From contig NZ_JACHJJ010000014.1 of NCBI RefSeq assembly GCF_014203605.1, forward strand, positions 124,001-188,000: a stretch of 64,000 nucleotides of DNA. The letters are read 5' to 3'. This DNA comes from Thiemannella venezuelensis. Its GTDB lineage: Bacteria > Actinomycetota > Actinomycetes > Streptosporangiales > Streptosporangiaceae. The notes below the pieces were generated by a model. That model was not told the DNA's origin and did no database searches. It was given only the letters and a program-made list of their open reading frames with translations. A program made the position numbers and the translations under genes. Positions 54,190-63,750 of this stretch are shown piece after piece. The first letter of the stretch is position 1. Each line of letters opens with the position of its first letter.

Positions 54190-54971
54190 GACAGCCACCT
54201 CTTCCTGCGCCGGTAGTGCTTGACCTCGCGGAAGGACTTGACCGCCCCCTCCGCGCCGAGGCCGAGGTAGAACTCCTTGATGTCCTCGTCGGCCAGGAGC
54301 TCGGCCGCCGGGCGGTCCATGACGATCTTCCCGGTCTCCATGACGTAGCCGTGGTCGGCGACCGACAGCGCCATCGTGGCGTTCTGCTCGACGAGCAGCA
54401 CCGTGGTCCCCTGCCGGTTGATCTCGACGACGAGGTCGCGGACCTGCCGGACCAGCGAGGGGGCGAGACCGAGGCTGGGCTCGTCCAGCAGCAGGTAGCG
54501 GGGGCCGGCCATGAGCGCCCTGCCCACCGCCAGCATCTGCTGCTCGCCGCCGGACAGGTAGCCGGAGACGTTCCTGCGCCTCTCCTTCAGCAGCGGGAAC
54601 AACCCGTAGACCCGCTCCAGGTTCTCGGCGGAGGACCGGGCGGCGGTGTGCGCGCCGACCTTCAGGTTCTCCTCGACGGTGAGCTCGGCGAAGATCCGCC
54701 GCCCCTCCATGACCTGGCTGACGCCGCGCCGTACGAGCTGCGCGGGGCGCAGGCCGTGCACGGGCTCGCCGTCGAGGAGGACCGACCCCTTGGTGATCTC
54801 GCCGTCGTGCACGTCCAGCAGGCCCGACAGGGCCCGCAGCAGGGTGGTCTTGCCCGCTCCGTTCGCGCCGAGCAGGGCCACGATCGATCCGGCCGGCACC
54901 CGCAGGCTGACTCCGCGCAGCACCAGCATCACGTCGTCGTAGACGACCTCGAGGTTGCGGACCTCCAGCAT
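54186..54971 (-). CDS. LivF-type ABC ATPase, first gene of operon
   Basis: The 261-residue protein has Walker A GANGAGKTT, LSGGEQQMLAVGRALM and LLLDEPSLGLAP, characteristic of LivF. The C-terminus is longer than usual, with a basic end HYRRRKRWLS. It heads the six-gene operon, 155 bases divergent from the UBP zinc-finger gene. Confidence 0.92.
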   Translation of the reverse strand: MLEVRNLEVVYDDVMLVLRGVSLRVPAGSIVALLGANGAGKTTLLRALSGLLDVHDGEITKGSVLLDGEPVHGLRPAQLVRRGVSQVMEGRRIFAELTVEENLKVGAHTAARSSAENLERVYGLFPLLKERRRNVSGYLSGGEQQMLAVGRALMAGPRYLLLDEPSLGLAPSLVRQVRDLVVEINRQGTTVLLVEQNATMALSVADHGYVMETGKIVMDRPAAELLADEDIKEFYLGLGAEGAVKSFREVKHYRRRKRWLS

Positions 54972-55126
54972 CGGGCTCCCTGAGGTTTGCGGCCTAGGTC
55001 ACCCCCCGATGAAGGACAGAGTGAGACACGGTGGACCCCTGATCAATAGGCGCGGCGGCGAGGTGTCCAAATCGGAACATGGCTCTGGTCGTACGATCGC
55101 GGTGAGACGACTGTGTAAGGGAGAAC

Positions 55127-55384
55127 ATGTCCGCCTGCGAACACCTCACCTCGGTCCAGGACCCGCCCGCCCGCACGCCCGGCGGGTGCGAGGAGTGCCT
55201 GGCCACCGGGAGCCGCTGGGTCCACCTGCGCCGGTGCCTGTCCTGCGGGCACGTCGGCTGCTGCGACTCCTCGCCGAACAGGCACGCCACCGCCCACTTC
55301 AAGGAGAGCGGCCACCCGGTCGTGGCCTCCTTCGAACCGGGCGAGACGTGGCGCTGGTGCTACGCCGACCAGACCCTGGGCTGA
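55127..55384 (+). CDS. UBP-type zinc-finger protein
   Basis: The 85-residue protein is a stand-alone ZnF-UBP domain with CEH, GGCEECLATGS, HLRRCLSCGHVGCCDSS, NRHATAHFKESGHPV and the aromatic end WRWCY. In eukaryotes the domain binds the ubiquitin tail; bacteria lack it, so the ligand here is unknown. Such genes often stand near Na+/H+ antiporter genes in Actinobacteria, as here (convergent, at 55783). Confidence 0.92.
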   Translation: MSACEHLTSVQDPPARTPGGCEECLATGSRWVHLRRCLSCGHVGCCDSSPNRHATAHFKESGHPVVASFEPGETWRWCYADQTLG

Positions 55385-55782
55385 CGGCGCGGGCGGCCTG
55401 CGCCCGGCGGGGATGAGAGGTCCCTCAGTCCTGCGGAGGAGGGTCTCCGGCCTTCCGGCGGATGGAGAAGCGCCGCCGCGTCGGGGAGGCTGGGGTGCGA
55501 GGCCGCGCGCCGGGGCCCCGTTCCCCGGTGCGCGTCGGGCCCCCGGGGAGCAGGAGGCGTTCGTGGAACAGACCGTCATGAGCGGGTTCTTCGCGCGAGG
55601 GCTCCGGTGGCCGAAAGGAGTCCCGCCTCCCGGCCGGGCGAACGCGATCTCCCTGGCCGCGGAGCGGGAACCCGGCGGTGCGGCCTAGGCCGACCGGCTG
55701 CCCACCCTCGTCCTGACCGGAGTGCGCCCCGCGTGAGGAACGGCGGCGGACACACGCCGTCCGCGCACCGCCGGTCCGTGAT
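55385..55782. other. Noncoding gap between UBP and antiporter genes
   Basis: These 398 bases show no gene with neighbour-like codon bias. A frame from 55413 to 55688 is Arg/Gly/Pro-rich with poor third-position bias and no ribosome site and is not called. Confidence 0.6.
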
Positions 55783-57363
55783 CTAGTCGCGGGCCAGCGT
55801 CGCCTCCTCGGAGTCGAGCTCGTGCAGGACCCTGCGGAGGACCTCGTCGTCGATGCGGCGCTCGTCGCGCAGCCGTACGAAGACCTCGCGCTCGGCCGCG
55901 AGCATCTCCCGGCGCAGCCGCCGGTAGACGGCGCCGGGGGTCTCCTCGCCCTCCGGGCCGGTGCCGCCGCCCAGCCGTTCCCAGGCGGTCAGGGCACGGC
56001 GCTCGGCCCTGAGCCTGAGCTGTTCGACGACCTCCTGGTGGACGTCGGCGACGCCGCCGGCCACCAGCTCGTCCAGGCGGTCGAGGGCCGCCGAGGCCGC
56101 GGCCTGCTGGGCCGCGGCCTCGGCCAGGTCGTCGGCGAAGGTCTCCTGCTCGGTGGAGACCCGCAGCCGCCGGATCAGCCAGGGGAACGACATGCCCTGG
56201 ACCAGGAGCGTGCCGATCACCACGGTGAAGGTGAGGAAGAGCAGCATGTCCCGGCCGGGGAGGTCGGGCAGGGCGAAGGCGGCGGCCAGGGAGACCACGC
56301 CGCGCATGCCCGCCCAGCCGACGATCGCGACGTTCTGCCAGGGCGGCGGCTCGGGTTCGTTGCGGCGGACCCGCCGGGAGAGCAGCCGGGGGAGGTGGGT
56401 GGCGGGCACCACCCAGGCGATCCGGGCGGCCACCGCGGCGGCGAACACCGCCAGCGCGGCGCCGACCGGCCGCCACGGGTCCGACCAGTCGAGCGCGCTG
56501 ACGATCGGCCACATCTGCAGGCCGATCAGGGCGAAGACCACCGACTCCAGGAAAAGGTCCACGACCCGCCAGAGCGCGCCGGACAGCAGCCGGGTGCCGA
56601 ACTCGCTCCTGGGCATCCGGTGGCCGACGACCAGGCCGACGACCACCACGGAGACCACGCCGGAGGCGTGCACGGCCTCGGCCGCCAGGTAGGTCCCGAA
56701 CGGGATGAGGAGCATCACGGTGTTCTCGACCAGCGAGTCGCGGAGCGCCGCGAGGATCCGGGTCAGCAGCCAGGCGAGCGCCAGGCCGATCACCGCGCCG
56801 CCCGCGGCGGCGTAGGCGAACTGGCCGAGCGCGCCCGGCCAGGTGACCCCGTGCCCCACCGCGGCCGCCACCGCCACCCGGTAGGCGGTGAGCGCGGTGG
56901 CGTCGTTGAACAGGCTCTCCCCGACCAGGATGGTGACCACCTTGCGGGGCAGCCCCAGCCTGCGGGCCACCGCCACCGCGGCGACCGCGTCCGGCGGCGC
57001 CACGATGGCGCCGAGCGCGAAGGCCGCGGCCGGGTGCAGCTCCGGAAGGAGCAGGTGGACGACCAGGCCGATCACCAGCGTGCTGAACAGCACCAGCCCG
57101 ACCGACAGGAGCGCGACCGGTCTGCGGACCGCCTTGAGCCCCAGGTAGGAGCTGTCGATCGCGGCCGAGTAGAGCAGTGGCGGAAGGAAGACCAGCAGGA
57201 CGATCTCGGGGTCCAGCTCGTAGGCCGGCACCAGCGGCGAGAGCGCCAGCCCGGCCAGGACCAGCAGCAGCGGCGCGGACCATCCCCTGCGCCTGGCCAC
57301 GGCCGCCACCGCGATCGCGACGACGGACACGGCGAGCACCTGCGCCATCGCCGCCTGACTCAT
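55783..57363 (-). CDS. Na+/H+ antiporter, CPA1 family
   Basis: The protein of about 526 residues has 12 membrane helices and the CPA1 ion site region FALGAIVAPPDAVAAVAVARRLGLPRKVVTILVGESLFNDATAL with the paired Asp/Asn motifs. Later WAGMRGVVSLAAAFALP is typical. A cytosolic helical tail of about 130 residues follows. It extrudes Na+ (or K+) for protons. ATG 57363 is used; a GTG lies at 57369. Confidence 0.93.
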   Translation of the reverse strand: MSQAAMAQVLAVSVVAIAVAAVARRRGWSAPLLLVLAGLALSPLVPAYELDPEIVLLVFLPPLLYSAAIDSSYLGLKAVRRPVALLSVGLVLFSTLVIGLVVHLLLPELHPAAAFALGAIVAPPDAVAAVAVARRLGLPRKVVTILVGESLFNDATALTAYRVAVAAAVGHGVTWPGALGQFAYAAAGGAVIGLALAWLLTRILAALRDSLVENTVMLLIPFGTYLAAEAVHASGVVSVVVVGLVVGHRMPRSEFGTRLLSGALWRVVDLFLESVVFALIGLQMWPIVSALDWSDPWRPVGAALAVFAAAVAARIAWVVPATHLPRLLSRRVRRNEPEPPPWQNVAIVGWAGMRGVVSLAAAFALPDLPGRDMLLFLTFTVVIGTLLVQGMSFPWLIRRLRVSTEQETFADDLAEAAAQQAAASAALDRLDELVAGGVADVHQEVVEQLRLRAERRALTAWERLGGGTGPEGEETPGAVYRRLRREMLAAEREVFVRLRDERRIDDEVLRRVLHELDSEEATLARD

Positions 57364-57476
57364 CCCCACCCCCGCCCGTCAGGGATGATCAGCTTACGTC
57401 ACCGGCGGGCCGTGCGGCCCGTGCGGCACGGCACGCCGACCGTCCGGCTCCGGCCTCCGGCGCGCCGGGGCGGCGC

Positions 57477-58751
57477 TCACCAGTCTCGGCGACCACCCCG
57501 GCCGTCGTAGCGCTGGTCGTCATAGCGCGGGTCGTCGTAGCGCGGGTCGTCGTAGCGGTCCTCGGGACGGAGCCGCTCGCCGGTGGAGTGCGGCGGGTCC
57601 TGGATGTAGGGGCGCGACATCCGCTGCTCGCCCTGGTGGCCGTGGAGGTCCAGCGGGTCGGCGGGGTCCACACCCCGGTCGTAGCCGGACGGCGGGCCGT
57701 ACAGGTCCCGCAGGTCCGCCGGGTGGCCGCCCGGCGGAGAACCGGGGGCCTGCCGCGGCCCCCCGAACGCGTAGGGGTCGGGCTGGGCCGGGGCGGGATA
57801 ACCGTAGGGGTCGGCCGCGGGGACGCCGGGACCGGACCGGCCGCTCTGGGCCGCGAAGCCGAAGGGGTCCGTGGAGTGCCCCTGGGAGGGGTAGGCGTCG
57901 GGGTCGGGCAGGCGCGCGGCGGACGGGAACTGCTCCGCGTGGGGCGTGAACGGGTCGACCGGGCGCTGCGGGGCGCCGAAGGGGTCCGCCGGCTGCTGCG
58001 CGGCGAAGGGGTCGGAGGCCTGCCTGGCGAAGGGGTCCTGCGGCGCGCCGTAGGAATCCGGCTGGGCGCCGTAGGAATCCGGCTGGGCGGCGTACGGCTC
58101 CGGCTGGGCGGCGTAGGGGTCCTGCGGCGCGCCGTACGGATCGGGCTGCCGATGGCCCTGGTGGGCGGCGTACGGGTCGCTCACCGCCTGGTACGGCTGC
58201 TCGCCCGGGACGCCGGGATCGGCGAGGTCGGGCAGGCCGTACGGGAGGGAGTCACCGACGATCATGTTCTCGCGCGGCACCGCGTCGGCCGGGCCGTACC
58301 CGGGCGCGCGGTCCTGGAACCGGTCCGGCGGGGGCGGGGCGCCCCGGGCGACGAGCACGTCGTTGGGTCCGAGCGCGGCGGCCTGGCGCGGCTCCTCCGG
58401 CTGCGGGGCCGCCTGGCCGGGCAGCGGGTCGGCGTACTGCGGCTGGGCGTAGTCCTCGGGGCGGGGCCGGGCGTACTGCCCGGTGCCGGGGAGCTCGGCG
58501 TGGCCGCCGGGAGCCTGCTCGTCCACCTCGTCGGGGTACTGGCCTCCGGCCTCGATGAACCCCTCGTCCAGGGTGTCGACCAGGCGGCCCACGTCGTCCA
58601 TGGGCATGCGGAAACTGGCGGTGCACATCTCGCCGCGCCACAGGCTCAGCACCAGCGTGCCTTCGTGCCACGTGACCCGGAGCACCCGCTCCTGACCACG
58701 CTCGTCAAAGAACACCTCGCCGAACGACGGCAACGGGACAACTTCCGACAT
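57477..58751 (-). CDS. Low-complexity DPY/Q-rich protein with conserved N-terminal domain
   Basis: The 424-residue protein has a compact N-terminal domain (1-65; EVVPLPSFGEVFFDERGQE and SLWRGEMCTASFRMPMDDVGRLVDTLDEG). The remaining 350 residues are disordered and repetitive: DPYGAPQ, DPYAAQP, DPFGAPQ units, then YDDPR repeated three times and a basic GRGGRRDW end. No signal or span is present. The tail may drive condensation or tethering (inference). The start is ATG 58751; an in-frame ATG at 58760 is possible. It is divergent from the DinG-like gene. Confidence 0.78.
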   Translation of the reverse strand: MSEVVPLPSFGEVFFDERGQERVLRVTWHEGTLVLSLWRGEMCTASFRMPMDDVGRLVDTLDEGFIEAGGQYPDEVDEQAPGGHAELPGTGQYARPRPEDYAQPQYADPLPGQAAPQPEEPRQAAALGPNDVLVARGAPPPPDRFQDRAPGYGPADAVPRENMIVGDSLPYGLPDLADPGVPGEQPYQAVSDPYAAHQGHRQPDPYGAPQDPYAAQPEPYAAQPDSYGAQPDSYGAPQDPFARQASDPFAAQQPADPFGAPQRPVDPFTPHAEQFPSAARLPDPDAYPSQGHSTDPFGFAAQSGRSGPGVPAADPYGYPAPAQPDPYAFGGPRQAPGSPPGGHPADLRDLYGPPSGYDRGVDPADPLDLHGHQGEQRMSRPYIQDPPHSTGERLRPEDRYDDPRYDDPRYDDQRYDGRGGRRDW

Positions 58752-59048
58752 GGAGGACATAGTCTCTAACCAGCCTTTATTCGTCCACTCGACCTCTAGA
58801 AACCCTACCGAATCGGTCCTAACGTCCCCATCTTCCGCCCCAATGACACCAGAGGGAAGCCGGTTGCCGACCCCGAACGGCGGTGCGTGGCTGGGTGGTC
58901 CCGCCAGTCTGCCATGGAAGGCGACCCCGGGGTCCCGGAACTCCGGGACGCGTCCGCCCGGTGACCCTCCGGAGGCGGCGGGCGGCCCGCCACCGGATTC
59001 ACGCGGGGCACGCCTCCTTGTCGGAGCGAGCGGGTACGGTTGGCTGTC

Positions 59049-61187
59049 GTGCCGACCGACTCTCTCACCTCCGACGAACCCCTCGCCACGGCCTCCGGCG
59101 ACACCGCCGCCGTGGACGCCGTCTCCATGGACGCCCGCACGGAGGACGCCTCCGCGGAGGACGCCCCCGCGGAGCGGCCCGCGCGCACCAAGGCCTCCGG
59201 AGCGGACCTCCCCCCGGTCGACGAGTTGCTCGGCGCGGCCGTCCAGGCCGTGGGCGGGGTGGAGCGCCCCGGCCAGGTCGCGATGGCCAGGGCCGTCCAG
59301 CAGTCGATCGACTCCGGCGACCACCTGGCCGTCCAGGCCGGAACCGGCACCGGCAAGTCCCTGGCCTACCTGGTCCCCTCGATCCGGCACGCGATGACCT
59401 CCGAGGGCGCCGTCGTGGTCTCCACCGCGACGATCGCCCTCCAGCGCCAGCTCGTCGACCGCGACCTGCCCCGGCTGGCCAAGGCGCTGGCGCCGAGCCT
59501 GCCCGCCGAGCCCACCTTCGCGATCCTCAAGGGCCGCCGCAACTACCTGTGCCGCTACAAGGCCGCCGCCGGCTGGCCCGACGACGAGCCGGACCAGCTG
59601 TTCGACCCGCGCGAGGTGAGCGCGACCGGGCGCATGGTCCAGCGCATCCAGGAGTGGGCGGAGGAGACCGAGACCGGCGACCGCGACGAGCTGGTCCCCG
59701 GGGTCAGCGAGCAGGCCTGGCGGCAGTTCTCCGTCAGCTCCAGGGAGTGCCTCGGCGCGCAGCGCTGCCCGAGCGGCATGGAGTGCTTCGCCGAGCTCGC
59801 CCGGGCCCGGGCGGGCGAGTCGGACATCGTGGTGACCAACCACGCGCTGCTGGCGATCGACGCGATGGAGGACCTGCCGCTCCTGCCGGAGCACGAGGTC
59901 GTCGTCGTGGACGAGGCGCACGAGCTGGTCGACCGGGTCACCTCGGTGGTGACCGGCGAGCTGTCGGAGGCCATGGTCACGGTGGCGGTGAGCCGGGTCG
60001 GCCGGCTGATCGAGCAGCCGGCCTCCGACCGGCTCATGGAGGCGGGAGAGGACCTGAAGGCGCTGCTGGCCGCCGCTCCCCCGGGGCGGCTGGACGAGCT
60101 GCCCCAGGTGCTCGGCCTGACGCTCGCGCTGGTCCGCGACGCGGCGTGGGCCTGCATCACGGCCCTGGGCCCCCGCAACTCCTCCGACAAGGACGACCCG
60201 GAGAAGGCGGGGCTGCGCAAGGCCGCGTTCACCGCGCTGGACGAGGTCCACGACACCGCCCAGCGCATGCTGGACGCCTTCGGCCACGCCGAGGAGGTCG
60301 ACCGGGCCGAGGTGGTCTGGCTGGACGGCGCCACCGAGCGCCGCCCGCCGGTCCTGCGGGTCGCCCCGCTGACGGTCGCCGGGATGCTCCGCGACAAGCT
60401 GTTCGGCGACCGCACGGTGGTGCTGACCTCCGCCACGCTCGCGCTGGGCGGCACCTTCGACGGGCTGGCCCGGCAGTGGGGCATCGGCCCGGGCGACGGC
60501 GACCGCTCCGGCTGGTCCGGGCTGGACGTCGGCTCCCCCTTCGACCACCCGCGCAGCGGCATCCTCTACGTCGCCAAGCACCTGCCCCAGCCGGGCCGCG
60601 ACGGCCTGCCCGAGGCCTACCTGGACGAGATCACCGAGCTGATCGAGGCCGCCGGGGGCCGGACGCTGGGCCTGTTCTCCTCGATGCGCGCGGCCAAGGC
60701 CGCCACCGAGGCCCTGCGGGACCGGTTGAGCGTGCCGCTGCTGTGCCAGGGCGACGATTCCACGATGCTGCTGGTCAAGCAGTTCGCCGAGGACGAGCCG
60801 ACCTGCCTGTTCGGCACCCTCTCGCTCTGGCAGGGCGTGGACGTGCCCGGCCCGTCGCTCCGGCTGGTCGTCATCGACCGCATCCCCTTCCCCCGCCCCG
60901 ACGACCCGCTGAGCTCCGCCCGCCAGCGCCACGTCGCCGCCAAGGGCGGCAACGGGTTCATGTCGGTCGCCGCGACCCACGCCGCCCTGCTGCTCGCCCA
61001 GGGCGCCGGCCGCCTGCTCCGCAGCCAGCACGACAAGGGCGTGGTCGCGGTCCTCGACCCCCGCCTGGCCACCGCCCGTTACGCGGGCTTCCTGCGGGCG
61101 TCCCTGCCGCCGTTCTGGTCCACCAACGACCCCGACACGGTCCGCGCGGCGCTCAAGCGCCTGTCGGCCTCCCCGCCGGCGCCGTGA
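59049..61187 (+). CDS. dinG: DinG-like ATP-dependent DNA helicase (iron-sulfur, XPD-type)
   Basis: The 712-residue protein has Walker A GTGTGKS near 98, the DEAH box VVVDEAHEL, and four FeS-cluster Cys between them (NYLCRYK, SSRECLGAQRC, GMECF). Motifs V/VI appear as FGTLSLWQGVDVPG and VIDRIPFPRPDDPL and QGAGRLLRSQHDKGVV. It unwinds DNA 5' to 3' and may act at R-loops or damage. A variable acidic leader of about 60 residues precedes the core. The start is uncertain: GTG 59049 or TTG 59040. Confidence 0.92.
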   Translation: MPTDSLTSDEPLATASGDTAAVDAVSMDARTEDASAEDAPAERPARTKASGADLPPVDELLGAAVQAVGGVERPGQVAMARAVQQSIDSGDHLAVQAGTGTGKSLAYLVPSIRHAMTSEGAVVVSTATIALQRQLVDRDLPRLAKALAPSLPAEPTFAILKGRRNYLCRYKAAAGWPDDEPDQLFDPREVSATGRMVQRIQEWAEETETGDRDELVPGVSEQAWRQFSVSSRECLGAQRCPSGMECFAELARARAGESDIVVTNHALLAIDAMEDLPLLPEHEVVVVDEAHELVDRVTSVVTGELSEAMVTVAVSRVGRLIEQPASDRLMEAGEDLKALLAAAPPGRLDELPQVLGLTLALVRDAAWACITALGPRNSSDKDDPEKAGLRKAAFTALDEVHDTAQRMLDAFGHAEEVDRAEVVWLDGATERRPPVLRVAPLTVAGMLRDKLFGDRTVVLTSATLALGGTFDGLARQWGIGPGDGDRSGWSGLDVGSPFDHPRSGILYVAKHLPQPGRDGLPEAYLDEITELIEAAGGRTLGLFSSMRAAKAATEALRDRLSVPLLCQGDDSTMLLVKQFAEDEPTCLFGTLSLWQGVDVPGPSLRLVVIDRIPFPRPDDPLSSARQRHVAAKGGNGFMSVAATHAALLLAQGAGRLLRSQHDKGVVAVLDPRLATARYAGFLRASLPPFWSTNDPDTVRAALKRLSASPPAP

Positions 61188-61286
61188 CCGGCAGGGGTCA
61201 CCGGGCCCGGCGGCAGTGCCGCGTCCGCAGATGACGTCGTGAGCGGTGCCGGAGCCGGCGCGGGCAGGCGTGCGGGCCCCGGCCCG

Positions 61287-62066
61287 TCAGCCGAAGGGCT
61301 TGAGGTCCGGGCGCTTGGGGTCGAGGTCGTCGCCCGAGGAGCGGCCGCGCAGCCGGCGCACGACCCACGGGCCCAGGTGGCTGCGGACCCACTGGACGTC
61401 CTCGCGGCGCTTGACCCGGGGGTCGACGCGCTCGCGGGGCGGCCAGCTCATCCGCCAGTCGTCCTCGGTCGGGACGCCGAGCACGTCGCACACCTTGGCG
61501 GCCACCATCCGGTGGCCCTCCTCGTTCATGTGCAGGCGGTCGTCGCTCCAGGCCCGCCAGTCGCGCAGGCCCTGCATCGACCACTGGTCGACGAGGCGGC
61601 AGCCGTACAGGTCGGCGATGGACCGGACGTGCAGGTAGAAGATCGCGAAGGTCCCGCGGGCCCGGCGCATGATCGGGGTGTCGCGGGGGTCCACGCCGGT
61701 GAACAGCAGCACCTCCGCCCCGGTGGCCCGCAGGTCCCGTACGGCTCCCGCCAGCTTCTTGGCCATGCGGTCGGGGTCGCTGCCCGGCCGGAGCAGGTCG
61801 TTGCCGCCGGCGCAGAAGCTGACCAGGTCCGGGCGCATCCCGACGGCGAGCGGGACCTGCTCGGCGACGATCTGGTCGATGAGCTTGCCGCGCACCGCGA
61901 GGTTGGCGTAGCGGAACTCCGGGTCGAGCGCGGCCAGCCGCTCGGCGACCCGGTCGGCCCAGCCGCGGAAGCGGTCCGGCGCCCCGCCGCGGTCGTCCGC
62001 GGCGGGGTCGTTCAGGCCCTCGGTGAAGCTGTCGCCGAGGGCGACGAAGGAACGGTAGTGCGTCAC
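61287..62066 (-). CDS. SGNH/GDSL hydrolase
   Basis: The protein of about 259 residues has the four SGNH blocks: ALGDSFTEGL (Ser), ANLAVRGKL (Gly), GGNDLLRPG (Asn) and WSDDRLHMNEEGH (Asp, His). These enzymes are esterases or acetyl hydrolases. GTG 62066 has GGGGGA upstream; ATG 62084 is an alternative. It follows aroQ on the same strand with a hairpin between. Confidence 0.92.
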   Translation of the reverse strand: MTHYRSFVALGDSFTEGLNDPAADDRGGAPDRFRGWADRVAERLAALDPEFRYANLAVRGKLIDQIVAEQVPLAVGMRPDLVSFCAGGNDLLRPGSDPDRMAKKLAGAVRDLRATGAEVLLFTGVDPRDTPIMRRARGTFAIFYLHVRSIADLYGCRLVDQWSMQGLRDWRAWSDDRLHMNEEGHRMVAAKVCDVLGVPTEDDWRMSWPPRERVDPRVKRREDVQWVRSHLGPWVVRRLRGRSSGDDLDPKRPDLKPFG

Positions 62067-62084
62067 GGGTCCCCCCGATCCCAT

Positions 62085-62107
62085 GATCGCGGCGTCCGGC
62101 CGCGATC
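62085..62107 (-). terminator. Hairpin after aroQ
   Basis: GATCGCGG and CCGCGATC form an 8-bp perfect stem with a 7-base loop (62085-62107). It lies between aroQ and the SGNH gene and may end or attenuate aro transcription. Its position just upstream of the SGNH start also allows a regulatory role. Confidence 0.45.
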
Positions 62108-62166
62108 GGTTGTTCAGACGGTCCCGGTCGCCCGGATCCCGCCGGCCGCCGGCACGCCCCTGCCGG

Positions 62167-62610
62167 TCAGCCCGCGTCGGCGACGGCCCGCAGGGCCAGC
62201 ACGTACGAGGTGAGGCCGAACCCGGCGATGGTGCCGGTGGCCACCGCGGCGACCACCGAGGTGTGCCGGAACTCCTCGCGCGCCGCCGGGTTGGAGATGT
62301 GCACCTCCACCAGGGGCGCGGTGCGCTGGGCGATGGCGTCGCGCAGCGCGTACGAGTAGTGGGTGAACGCCGCCGGGTTCAGCACCACCGGGATCTTCCC
62401 GTCGGCCGCCTCGTGCAGCCAGCCCACCATCTCGGCCTCGTCGTCGGTCTGCCTGACCTCCACCGACAGGCCCAGCTCCCGGCCGGTCTCCCGGCAGAGC
62501 TCGGCCAGGTCGGCGAAGGTCTCGGCGCCGTAGACGTCGGGCTCGCGGGTGCCCAGCCGGGAGAGGTTGGGGCCGTTGAGGACGTAGACGAGCTTCATCC
62601 GATCATTCAC
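62167..62610 (-). CDS. aroQ: 3-dehydroquinate dehydratase, type II
   Basis: The 147-residue protein shows the type II DHQase pattern: [18 protein letters not shown] (Arg and catalytic Tyr), [18 protein letters not shown] (catalytic His, Arg/His), and [15 protein letters not shown]. It dehydrates 3-dehydroquinate in the shikimate pathway. GTG 62610 is used; ATG 62598 is a second possibility. It follows aroB by 63 bases. Confidence 0.96.
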   Translation of the reverse strand: MNDRMKLVYVLNGPNLSRLGTREPDVYGAETFADLAELCRETGRELGLSVEVRQTDDEAEMVGWLHEAADGKIPVVLNPAAFTHYSYALRDAIAQRTAPLVEVHISNPAAREEFRHTSVVAAVATGTIAGFGLTSYVLALRAVADAG

Positions 62611-62673
62611 CGTTCCTCACTCGCCGCGCGGCCGTACCGCCCGCCGGGCCCGCTTCCGGGCACTCGGCGCGGT

Positions 62674-63750
62674 TCACCGCGCGACCTCGTTGTAGGCGGC
62701 CTCCAGGAGCTCCTCGGCCGGGTCCTCCAGCGGGGAGACCCTGGCCAGGCCGTCCAGGACGACGAAGCGCAGCGTGGCGCCGCGGCTCTTCTTGTCCAGC
62801 CGCATATGGTCGCGGAGCGCGGGCCAGGCCTCCCTGCGGTAGGCCGTGGGCAGGCCGACCGAGGCCAGGACGGAGCGCGTGCGCTCCACGACGTCGGCGC
62901 CGATCCGGCCGTCCAGCCGGGACAGCTCGGCGGCGTAGACCATGCCGATGGCGACGGCCTCGCCGTGGCGCATCCGGTAGTCCTCGACCCGCTCGATGGC
63001 GTGGGCCAGGGTGTGGCCGTAGTTGAGGATCTCCCGCAGGCCGCCCTCGCGCAGGTCCGCGCCGACGACGTGGGCCTTGATCCGGACCTTCCGCTCGATC
63101 AGCTCGCGGGTGTGCCGCCCCTCGGGGAGCCGGGCGCCCTCGGGGTCGGCCTCGACGAGGTCCAGGATCACCGGGTCGGCGATGAACCCGCCCTTGATGA
63201 TCTCCGCCAGCCCGCCGACGTAGTCGTCGCGGGGCACCGAGACCAGCGTGGCCAGGTCGCACAGGACCCCGGCGGGCGGATGGAAGGAGCCGACGAGGTT
63301 CTTGCCCTCGGGGGTGTTGATGCCGGTCTTGCCGCCGACCGCCGCGTCGACCATGCCGAGCAGGGTCGTCGGCACCTGCACGACCTTGACCCCGCGCAGC
63401 CAGGTGGCGGCCACGAACCCGGCCAGGTCGGTGGTGGCCCCGCCGCCGACGCCGACCACGGCGTCGGAGCGGGTGATGCCGTAGCGGCCGAAGGCCGACC
63501 AGAGCTCGGCGGCCACCTCGACGGTCTTGGCCCGCTCGGCGTCGGGCACCGGCAGCGCGACGACCTCGTATCCGGCCGCCTCGATCGCGCCGCACACCGG
63601 CCGGGCGATCTCCGGCAGGCTCGCCGGGTGCACGACCGCGACGGTGCGGACCTTCGGCCCGAGCAGCCCGGGCAGCTCGCCGAGGACGCCGGTGCCGACC
63701 ACCACGTCGTACGGCGCCTCGCCGGGGACCGGGATCCTGGTGACCGTCAT
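62674..63750 (-). CDS. aroB: 3-dehydroquinate synthase
   Basis: The 358-residue protein has the NAD/Zn-dependent DHQS motifs: VVGVGGGATTDLAGFVAATWLRG, PTTLLGMVDAAVGGKTGINTPEGKNLVGSFHPP, and metal-ligand region LNYGHTLAHAIER plus HGEAVAIGM. It converts DAHP to 3-dehydroquinate. The ATG overlaps the stop of a 15-residue mini-ORF behind aroK. Confidence 0.97.
   Translation of the reverse strand: MTVTRIPVPGEAPYDVVVGTGVLGELPGLLGPKVRTVAVVHPASLPEIARPVCGAIEAAGYEVVALPVPDAERAKTVEVAAELWSAFGRYGITRSDAVVGVGGGATTDLAGFVAATWLRGVKVVQVPTTLLGMVDAAVGGKTGINTPEGKNLVGSFHPPAGVLCDLATLVSVPRDDYVGGLAEIIKGGFIADPVILDLVEADPEGARLPEGRHTRELIERKVRIKAHVVGADLREGGLREILNYGHTLAHAIERVEDYRMRHGEAVAIGMVYAAELSRLDGRIGADVVERTRSVLASVGLPTAYRREAWPALRDHMRLDKKSRGATLRFVVLDGLARVSPLEDPAEELLEAAYNEVAR

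Noticed and set aside
55413-55688. 91-residue frame after the UBP gene
   Set aside because: Low-complexity Arg/Gly/Pro product, poor third-position bias and no ribosome site.
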